A stretch of 5,431 bases of DNA from contig SLFV01000079.1 in NCBI GenBank assembly GCA_007124075.1, forward strand, positions 1 to 5,431. The letters run 5' to 3'. The position numbers were made by a program, and so were the translations under genes. This document shows, one piece after another, positions 1 to 5,431 of the stretch (its first letter is position 1; each line of letters begins with the position of its first letter). This DNA comes from Roseimaritima sp. GTDB taxonomy: Bacteria; Planctomycetota; Planctomycetia; Pirellulales; Pirellulaceae. The notes beneath the pieces are model-generated. The model made no database searches and had not been told where the DNA came from. It was given only the letters and a program-made list of their open reading frames with translations.

Positions 1-30
1 CAAAAACAGGGTGCAGATTCACTTTGAAAG

Positions 31-104
<74 letters not shown>

Positions 105-447
105 CATGGTTGTTGAGAGGAAGCGTTTGTTTTTTTTGGGGAAAACACACGGGAACACTCTCGCTGTGCTGGCTCGGGATCGTCACACCCTGAAGCGTGG
201 GCCAGCAACGCACCGCACTGTCCCGTGCTCACACTTCGAGTCATGAAAAACAGTCTGCATCCTATTCCTTTGACCCAAGCCGTCGCCATGTAACACGATG
301 TGCCAAAATTGAAAACTCGTGCAAATTATCTCGACATAAGAAAGAATAGCCTGCACGTAGGTTTTGGCCAAGTCTGATCTGCGAGACTTGTACTGCGATC
401 AGTGGCTGGCGGAAGGGCCGGAGCTATGGTTATCGGTCGTTGCTGAT
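105..447. other. Intergenic spacer with no convincing gene
   Basis: This 343-bp stretch separates the stop of the large exported-protein gene from the tRNA-Arg gene. Short open frames exist on both strands, but they lack a Shine-Dalgarno sequence, recognisable protein features, or a start that does not run into a neighbouring gene. The DNA has an 8-9 base T run (plus strand, about 128-137) near the tRNA and is more AT-rich around 300-350 than the coding DNA. The only structure I can support is the pair of overlapping inverted repeats at 369-402, described separately. A promoter for the tRNA should lie here, but I could not find a credible -35/-10 pair on the minus strand. Confidence 0.6.
369..402 (-). 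terminator. Possible hairpin terminator after the large gene (weak)
   Basis: Two mutually exclusive perfect inverted repeats lie about 45-80 bases past the TAG stop of the large gene. CAAGTCT (369-375) pairs with AGACTTG (384-390), a 7-bp stem with an 8-nt loop. CTGATC (374-379) pairs with GATCAG (397-402), a 6-bp stem with a 17-nt loop. Neither is followed by a T run on the minus strand (the bases after the first stem are GCCAAAACC), so this is not a classical intrinsic terminator. It could still be a transcript-end structure or chance. Confidence 0.25.
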
Positions 448-3400
448 CTATGGGGGATCTTTCGTTGGCAGGAGGTGCTGGAAGCGTTTCGGGCGGTAGG
501 CGGCCCTTCCCCAGAAGTGACGAAAAGCCTGCTGGCGAGTCAGGTGGTGGGCATTCCGCCGAAGGACTTGGGCTGCGTTGTCAAACTGGTAGTACGGCGG
601 TGGATAGCGGTGCATGGCCTGGAAGGGAAGCGGTCCGAATTGCTGGCCGGTTAAGGTGTTTAGGTCCGCGTCTTTATCCCAGCCAACACAGTGTAGAATA
701 AAATCTCGCTTCCAACCTGCCGGGATGGGTTCGCTTGCGCCGCTGAAACGAAGGCGGATTTCGTCGCCGCCGGCCATGACCACCATCAAATCGTCGCGTT
801 CGGTCAGCAATGGCATGACATCGCCGTAGGCGGTCGCTTGCCCGTTTAGCGGTGGCCAGCGGGGGTTGGCGTCGGTTTGTTGGTAGTCGTAGATCTCTGG
901 CTGATCCGGGGAGGGCTTCAAGGCTTTGGAGAATCCGTGCCAATCCAAATCGGCGCTGACCAGGGGACAGTCGCGCGTGATGAGGTCATCCGTGGGAGGA
1001 TCGATCGCAACAGCGGCTCGATCCCAGTAGATCTGTGCCGAGGTGCGGATGCGGACGCGTGGATCTTCGGGGCGGACGTGTCCGGTTAAATCAACGACAA
1101 TCGTTTTCGTCTTTCCGCCTGGAAAACCCATAAAAGGGATTTCAAGCTGCCAGGATCCGTCCACGGGCACCCAGACCGACGGAGGTTCGACTGCCGCCAA
1201 GTCGGGGTTTTGATCGATTTGAATATTCAACGACGTATCGGTGGGAAGAATCCAACCGGTCAGCACCAACAGGACGCGTTCCGATTCTCGCACGGGGCCC
1301 AGGTCAAGGTCGATCCAGTGCGGAGGGCACAGTCCCTGACGAAGCCGGTAATCGAAGCCTTGGACGAAGCGTTGGTCTTCCTCTCGCAACAAGTCCGTAA
1401 CGTCGCGACCGTTGGTGTCGACCGCTGTCTGGACCGGACGCAGACTGTCGGGGGAAAAGGCGAAAATTGTCGGCTGTGCGATCTGGCTTGGGCCGACCTT
1501 TTCGTTGGTAAAAATTTCCACATCCGCGGGGTGGTCAACCGCCAGCAGTGTGACGTGGTCGATGTAGGCAACCTCCCAAAGCTCCTCGGTAATCCGAAGT
1601 TCGTAATGACCATCGCGGGGGGCGACCAACTGACCGGGGACCTTGAGGTATTCCCAGGGACGATCGGGTGCCACGCGACCTGCGGCGATTTGCAGTCCCA
1701 ACGGGGCGGCCCAAAGGCAGTCGGTGACAAAAGCAAACTGCTGGCCGTCCCAACTGTACAAATACGGGCAGGATCCTTTCAGCGACTGCTGCTCGTGGAC
1801 GACCGTATCAACAGCGGGACGGAGCGTATTTTGAGTGATACCGTTGGGCAGGACGGCTCGGAGCACGTCGACGTGTTGCTGCGCTCCCAGCCCAAAATGG
1901 ACTTGCGGCTGGGTCATCGCCTGGGCGCGATAGTGCGAGCCAAATCGCACTTCCATCACTGTGCCGATACCAAAATGATTGACGCGACCTGAACGCTCGT
2001 CGTTGTCATCTTTACCGACAAACTGGACCGTCAGGAAATGACCCGTGTTAGCGGTCACGTTGGTTGCGGTCCACAATTGACCCGCAGCGATACCCACCAG
2101 ATCCGCCAGTCCATCGCCGTTTAGATCTCCGGCCCACAATTGGTTGCTGTCCAGTGGCAGTTCGCCTTGCAATTCAACCTGCCGCACTCCCCAGGGGCCG
2201 AAACGATATGCGCGGGCTGCTGTCGGTCCGATTGCGAGCCAATTCCACCAGGAGTCATTATTGAAATCCGCCAGAACGCCTGCCGTCCCCGGTTGATCTA
2301 GTGTTTCGATTCGATCAACCTGGACCTGGCCAGCTTGGATCGTGTTGGTGAAGACAAGGGTCACGCCGGAATCGCCCCCGAGCACCAGATCCCACGACAC
2401 GTCGCCGTCCAGTTCCTGCATCTGCACAAACGAAGGCTTGACGAGCGTGGGAATCTCATCCCATGGTACCCAGCGGAATTGCATGTGCAGCAGGTTTTCC
2501 AGTACCGCAATGCGTCCTGATTTGCCATGCGTCAGGACGATATCCAGATCAAGGTCGCGGTCGATATCCCCGACCGCCATCGCCGTGATCGGATCGTCGG
2601 TCGGGATGTTTTCACTAAATCGCGAGACCTCGAAAAACGTGAGGTTGCCGCGATTGATCCAAAGCTGAACACCATCGGTTTCGGTAGCCACCACTAAATC
2701 TAAATCGCCATCCGCATCGATATCTCCGACCGCAACGGCCAACACGTCGCGAATGCCTTCCATACCGGTTGGCGTTGTTGGCGTCAAAAGTCGCGGCGGG
2801 TGGTTTGTGTTTTGGCGTCCATCAAAGCGAAAGACTTGGACCCCTTTTCCACCATACAAGACAATGCACGGGAAGGTATCGTGACGTGGAACGGCATCTT
2901 CCGACGCGGGGGCGTCCTCCGCTACCACAAACGGTTTTTGCAGACGCGATGCATCGCTGGCATCGACCATGAACAGATCGGTTACCAATACGCCCGACGT
3001 CTCCGCTGCAATCGGCTGCTGGAGGGACAGTTGCCATTGATCCTTATCGCGCTGAAACACAAGTAATTCTTGCTTACGTACGACCAATAATTCAGCGTTC
3101 CCATCTAAAGTGATATCGGCGACAGCAAAGGCGGTTACCTGATCGGGCAACGTCTCAGAATCTAGTGTGAACGTGATCGCCTGTTCGGATGGCGGGATCG
3201 ATGCGGCCTGGGATATCAATGCGGACCAGCGGCGCAGCCCGTCGAACGAAAGTAAATCCAGGGGGTGGGGGTCGGCGCGTCGTCGATCGGTTCGCATCAC
3301 TTCGGTCGATGTCAGCACGTTGCGAATTTGTAAAGCCGGCGTCAAGGTATCGTTCCAGCGACCTTCATCGATCGCGGTCAGGATCGTTGTGATCTGCCGT

Positions 3401-4278
3401 TGCACGAATGCTTCGTCGGCAACCGCAAACTGGACCAGCAATCCCTCCAGGGGTGCCGCCGCCGTGGCGACTCGCCGCGCCAGACCGAGGGCTTGCCGAT
3501 CCTTGGTCTGCAGGAGCTGAATCAACGCTTCAACCGCCACGAACAGGTTCCGCGGGTGTTGGTCCGACGCGTGCGTTAAGACGTCTACGTATCGCGGGGC
3601 GAGCGTATCGGGAAGCTGGCGACCGGGACCTTGGATCCGTTGCGTCAGTTTGATCAGCGGCCCCACCAGGATCAAGGGTCGCGTGCTTTCCAGGCTTGCC
3701 GCAGCCAATTGCTGCCACAGTTGGAGTCGGGCTGGTGGTTGTTGTTCAACGAGTAGACGTTCGATCTGCTGCTGTTGGATTGCAGCGGCCAGCCAGTCCC
3801 CTAGTTCAGGCTTTTGGGGATTGCGAGCAGCTTGCTGCTGCGCTTCCCTAGCGGCATCGATAACCGCCTCGAATTCCTGCTCGGCCCTCTGTCGGTCCGC
3901 GTCACTAAGGTTGGGGTCCGTTATGCGTCGCGATAATTCACGCAACCATAACACGTAGCCGATCGCAAGGTTGGGGACCGCGTCGGGGTCTTCCGGTTGT
4001 AGCTCCAGCAATTGCTGCCAACGCGCGGCCGCGACGGCGGGCTGCATTTCTTCACTAGCCGCCAACGCTGCGCTGCTGAGCTGGTATGCGGCTTCGGCCG
4101 CAGACAGGCCGCCGATTGGGAGCGGATCCAGCGGTCTAAGACCGTTTTGCTGAGGCACCTGTTGCGGTCGCGTTGCATGCCACGACAAAAAAATACCCAA
4201 CAGAATGATCAACACCGCAAAAACGACGCGCAGTGGAACACTACCACTGCGATAAGGTTTTGGGAACACCAAGGTCAC
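448..4278 (-). CDS. Large membrane-anchored FG-GAP/VCBS-type beta-propeller protein with ASPIC/UnbV-like domain
   Basis: This gene encodes 1276 residues, from GTG at 4278 to TAG at 448-450. Residues 1-15 are basic (K7, R10, R17 follow) and precede a hydrophobic segment at about 18-33 with no clear cleavage site, so a signal anchor with the bulk outside the cytoplasm is likely. Residues 57-300 are Ala/Gln-rich and helical, with a TPR-like stretch around 85-112 (LLELQPEDPDAVPNLA). Residues 383-735 hold six FG-GAP-like loops (VGDIDADGDLDLVV at 517, GDIDRDLDLDIVL at 569, GDLNGDGLADLV at 717), as in integrin-type propellers. Residues 745-815 resemble ASPIC/UnbV (GIGTVMEVRFG, then VHFGLGAQ, then VLPNG). 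Residues 823-1276 carry SCPYLYSWDG, EYLKVPG and GWKRDFILHCVGW, which I recall from large CRTAC1-like proteins but cannot name as a family. There is no good Shine-Dalgarno; the start lies 9 bases after the CBS gene stop, so coupled translation is likely. TTG 4272 and GTG 4269 are alternative starts. Role unknown; surface binding or adhesion is a guess. Confidence 0.9.
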   Translation of the reverse strand: MTLVFPKPYRSGSVPLRVVFAVLIILLGIFLSWHATRPQQVPQQNGLRPLDPLPIGGLSAAEAAYQLSSAALAASEEMQPAVAAARWQQLLELQPEDPDAVPNLAIGYVLWLRELSRRITDPNLSDADRQRAEQEFEAVIDAAREAQQQAARNPQKPELGDWLAAAIQQQQIERLLVEQQPPARLQLWQQLAAASLESTRPLILVGPLIKLTQRIQGPGRQLPDTLAPRYVDVLTHASDQHPRNLFVAVEALIQLLQTKDRQALGLARRVATAAAPLEGLLVQFAVADEAFVQRQITTILTAIDEGRWNDTLTPALQIRNVLTSTEVMRTDRRRADPHPLDLLSFDGLRRWSALISQAASIPPSEQAITFTLDSETLPDQVTAFAVADITLDGNAELLVVRKQELLVFQRDKDQWQLSLQQPIAAETSGVLVTDLFMVDASDASRLQKPFVVAEDAPASEDAVPRHDTFPCIVLYGGKGVQVFRFDGRQNTNHPPRLLTPTTPTGMEGIRDVLAVAVGDIDADGDLDLVVATETDGVQLWINRGNLTFFEVSRFSENIPTDDPITAMAVGDIDRDLDLDIVLTHGKSGRIAVLENLLHMQFRWVPWDEIPTLVKPSFVQMQELDGDVSWDLVLGGDSGVTLVFTNTIQAGQVQVDRIETLDQPGTAGVLADFNNDSWWNWLAIGPTAARAYRFGPWGVRQVELQGELPLDSNQLWAGDLNGDGLADLVGIAAGQLWTATNVTANTGHFLTVQFVGKDDNDERSGRVNHFGIGTVMEVRFGSHYRAQAMTQPQVHFGLGAQQHVDVLRAVLPNGITQNTLRPAVDTVVHEQQSLKGSCPYLYSWDGQQFAFVTDCLWAAPLGLQIAAGRVAPDRPWEYLKVPGQLVAPRDGHYELRITEELWEVAYIDHVTLLAVDHPADVEIFTNEKVGPSQIAQPTIFAFSPDSLRPVQTAVDTNGRDVTDLLREEDQRFVQGFDYRLRQGLCPPHWIDLDLGPVRESERVLLVLTGWILPTDTSLNIQIDQNPDLAAVEPPSVWVPVDGSWQLEIPFMGFPGGKTKTIVVDLTGHVRPEDPRVRIRTSAQIYWDRAAVAIDPPTDDLITRDCPLVSADLDWHGFSKALKPSPDQPEIYDYQQTDANPRWPPLNGQATAYGDVMPLLTERDDLMVVMAGGDEIRLRFSGASEPIPAGWKRDFILHCVGWDKDADLNTLTGQQFGPLPFQAMHRYPPPYYQFDNAAQVLRRNAHHLTRQQAFRHFWGRAAYRPKRFQHLLPTKDPP

Positions 4279-4287
4279 GCCACAGCT

Positions 4288-4767
4288 TTAGGTATCAGGC
4301 CCGGCTTCCGCGAAAGCCGCCAATATATCGATTGAGGAAACGATTCCCACCAAGCGATCTTGCGGGTCAAGGACCGGAAGGTGATGAACGCGAGCCTTAA
4401 GGATTTTCTTGGCCGCAGTGGCGATGCTGGTTTCTGCGGTGACAGTCGTTAGCGTTTCCGACATGAATGACTCAATCGGCTCGTTGCCAAGACTGTGGGC
4501 TAGGCGATCTAGCAAGAAACGGCCTGAAGTTGGATCGACATAATCCAAGTCGTAAACATCCTGATCGACCTCACGAGTGATATCGACCAGGTCACTGGTG
4601 GAGAGAATGCCCACGCATGCTCCCCTGCGATCGATAATCGGCAAAGCGGAAACGCGATTCTCTCCCATTAACTCCAGGGCTTCGTGGATCGTGCCAGCGG
4701 CCCCCATGGTGACGAGATCGCGAGTCATGATGTCGCCGACTTTGCGATCGTAGATACTGTTGCTCAT
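4288..4767 (-). CDS. Tandem CBS-domain protein
   Basis: This is a 159-residue soluble protein that is essentially one CBS pair (Bateman module). CBS1 spans about residues 8-64, with VGDIMTRDLVTM at its start and VSALPIIDRRGACVGILSTSDL at 39-60. CBS2 spans about 98-153, with ESFMSETLTTV at its start and VHHLPVLDPQDRLVGIVSSIDIL at 127-149. Both have the family's G-hydrophobic-[VL]-S-x-x-D ending (GILSTSD, GIVSSID), where the Asp commonly contacts a ribose. An acidic linker of about 33 residues joins them. CBS pairs usually bind AMP, ATP or related adenosyl ligands and regulate a partner; no catalytic or membrane domain is fused here, so it would act in trans. The frame stays open up to a TTG at 4824, but I chose ATG 4767 because AGGAA lies 9 bases before it and the residues upstream are not CBS-like. 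The large propeller gene follows directly. Ligand and partner cannot be told from sequence. Confidence 0.93.
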   Translation of the reverse strand: MSNSIYDRKVGDIMTRDLVTMGAAGTIHEALELMGENRVSALPIIDRRGACVGILSTSDLVDITREVDQDVYDLDYVDPTSGRFLLDRLAHSLGNEPIESFMSETLTTVTAETSIATAAKKILKARVHHLPVLDPQDRLVGIVSSIDILAAFAEAGPDT

Positions 4768-4776
4768 GCTAGCTGG

Positions 4777-4781
4777 TTCCT
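4777..4781 (-). promoter_or_regulatory. Shine-Dalgarno of the CBS gene (decides the start)
   Basis: The minus strand reads AGGAA, then 9 bases, then ATG at 4767. The alternative TTG at 4824 has AGGA only 1 base before it, too close to work, so this site supports the shorter 159-residue protein. Confidence 0.6.
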
Positions 4782-4870
4782 GCGTTGAATGACGATGGCC
4801 TTGACAGAGGTAGGAGATGAACAAGTCCTAAAGAATAGGGTTTTTTGTGCTCCAAGGCGAGCGGCAGCAG

Positions 4871-4900
4871 GGCATAATAAGACGGGTTCGGCATAATAAG
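4871..4900 (-). promoter_or_regulatory. Tandem 11-bp repeats with -10-like boxes upstream of the CBS gene
   Basis: GGCATAATAAG occurs exactly twice, at 4871-4881 and 4890-4900, with a start-to-start distance of 19 bp. On the minus strand each copy reads CTTATTATGCC and contains TATTAT, which matches 5 of 6 bases of the TATAAT -10 consensus and points toward the CBS gene about 100-130 bases downstream. A TTGTCA (5 of 6 to TTGACA) lies further upstream at 4918-4923 on the minus strand, but its spacing to the nearer TATTAT is about 20 bp, longer than the usual 17. The element could be a promoter, a pair of operator half-sites, or both. Assignment as the promoter of the CBS/propeller unit is inferred. 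Confidence 0.35.
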
Positions 4901-4956
4901 TTAGTGACGTGGGATCCGTGACAAATTGGATTCGGCCTCCCGCTCTCCATATCTGA

Positions 4957-4980
4957 CCCTGCGGTTCCCGCTGTGCAGGG
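4957..4980 (-). terminator. Hairpin after nadK, weak terminator candidate
   Basis: Just downstream of the nadK stop the minus strand reads CCCTGC, 12 bases, then GCAGGG: a perfect 6-bp GC-rich stem. An alternative fold pairs GCGG with CCGC around a GAA loop and CCCT with AGGG outside. No T run follows (next bases TCAGATATGG), so it would be at best a partial or Rho-aided terminator. Confidence 0.3.
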
Positions 4981-4997
4981 CCGGGGGCTCCGACACC

Positions 4998-5431
4998 TTA
5001 GACAGATGGTAAGGCGTTGCCTCCCCAGCCAAGTTTTTCGCGGAGTGTTCGATAGCCATTTTTCCCAGGAACCTGAAGCATCTGAAAGGCTTGCGACGCG
5101 CGACGCACCAGGACGCGGTCTCCCGGTTCGATCGTTCCCAGAACACGTCCGTCGACGACGATGCTGGTTGATGGATTGGGGGCTTCGACCCTTAGTTCAA
5201 ACACGCGATCGCCCGAGTCAACGACCGGACGAAAAGTAAGCGTGTGCGGGCTGATGGGACAGACGACAAACGCATCCAAATCCTTGTGCAAAATCGGACC
5301 GCCCGCTGACATGCTGTGGGAGGTGGAGCCGACCGGGGTGCTGATGATCAGACCATCGCAGCGGTAGGTGGTCGCTAATGCCTCGTCAACGTACATCGCA
5401 ACGTTCATGATTTGATAGGGAGGACCCCCTA
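4998..5431 (-). CDS. nadK: NAD kinase, C-terminal part (5' end outside the window)
   Basis: This is the last 143 codons of an ATP-NAD kinase, which phosphorylates NAD(+) to NADP(+) in the cytosol. The frame is open across the window edge; the residues before the first ATG (5408) read GGPPYQI and continue the fold, so that ATG is internal. The N-terminal half with the GGDG motif and the N-[ED] motif lies outside. Visible family marks: DGLIISTPVGSTSH (visible residues 25-38), the counterpart of DGL-TPTGSTAY; SAGGPIL; CPISPHTLTFRPVV; VVDGR; and the typical tail YRTLREKLGWGG, followed by NALPSV and TAA. Oddity: the usual Thr-Gly-Ser-Thr-Ala-Tyr is Val-Gly-Ser-Thr-Ser-His, so a Tyr known to contact the dinucleotide in studied enzymes is His. 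I believe His here recurs in planctomycetes, but that is from memory. The frame is intact, with no sign of decay. Confidence 0.96.
   Translation of the reverse strand, partial: GGPPYQIMNVAMYVDEALATTYRCDGLIISTPVGSTSHSMSAGGPILHKDLDAFVVCPISPHTLTFRPVVDSGDRVFELRVEAPNPSTSIVVDGRVLGTIEPGDRVLVRRASQAFQMLQVPGKNGYRTLREKLGWGGNALPSV

Noticed and set aside
148..230. CACGGGA and TCCCGTG, a 7-bp inverted repeat spaced by about 70 bp in the tRNA upstream spacer
   Set aside because: The loop is too long for a stable hairpin, the arms do not extend, and no mobile-element features lie between them.
364..654. A 96-codon plus-strand frame starting at TTG that looks fairly protein-like
   Set aside because: Most of it is antisense to the end of the large gene in the aligned frame, the TTG has no Shine-Dalgarno, and its start sits in the inverted repeat region. 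No recognisable motif was seen.
1210..1992. A 260-codon open frame on the plus strand
   Set aside because: It lies fully inside the large minus-strand gene, with codon boundaries aligned to that gene's codons, the usual place for long antisense frames in GC-rich DNA. Its translation shows no family features, and the minus-strand product has clear domain motifs there.
3907..3980. Near-identical 14-mers AAGGTTGGGGTCCG and AAGGTTGGGGACCG, 60 bp apart
   Set aside because: They fall inside the coding region and encode DPNLS and VPNLA in the helical part. The flanks do not match, so this is probably chance or a weak protein repeat, not a DNA element.
4801..4806. Perfect TTGACA on the plus strand, resembling a -35 box
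   Set aside because: No -10-like sequence lies 16-18 bp downstream, and no plus-strand gene follows; it lies in the leader of the CBS gene on the opposite strand.
4768..4824. N-terminal extension of the CBS protein to TTG 4824 (19 more residues)
   Set aside because: TTG has its AGGA only 1 base away, while ATG 4767 has AGGAA at good spacing, and the extra residues do not belong to the CBS fold.

Overview
The window looks like chromosomal DNA of a planctomycete, probably from the Pirellula/Rhodopirellula group. This is inferred from moderate-to-high G+C by eye, the style of the NAD kinase (GSTSH in place of GSTAY), and a very large exported protein with FG-GAP/VCBS-type loops and an ASPIC/UnbV-like domain. 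No 16S or other firm taxonomic marker is present. Every gene that can be supported lies on the minus strand.

Reading in the direction of transcription (high to low coordinates): the window opens inside a NAD kinase gene (nadK), whose start lies beyond base 5431 and which ends at 4998. A 230-bp spacer follows. It holds a hairpin just after the nadK stop, two copies of an 11-bp repeat (GGCATAATAAG) whose minus-strand form contains a -10-like TATTAT, and a Shine-Dalgarno sequence. Next is a 159-residue protein made of two CBS domains (4288-4767). Nine bases after its stop, in the same frame, begins a 1276-codon gene (448-4278) for a membrane-anchored, probably periplasmic or surface protein. Its order is: N-terminal anchor, Gln/Ala-rich helical region with TPR-like stretches, beta-propeller with six FG-GAP-like loops, ASPIC/UnbV-like domain, and about 450 C-terminal residues that I cannot assign to a named family. 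After a 343-bp spacer with no convincing gene comes a tRNA-Arg(UCU) gene at 31-104.

The CBS gene and the large gene are very likely one transcription unit with translational coupling. Whether nadK joins this unit is unclear: the spacer has a promoter-like patch but no strong terminator. A cytosolic adenine-nucleotide sensor (CBS pair) between a NAD kinase and an exported propeller protein is suggestive, but no joint function can be shown from sequence alone. I see no mobile element, CRISPR array, phage gene or toxin-antitoxin pair. The least explained part is the C-terminal third of the large protein.
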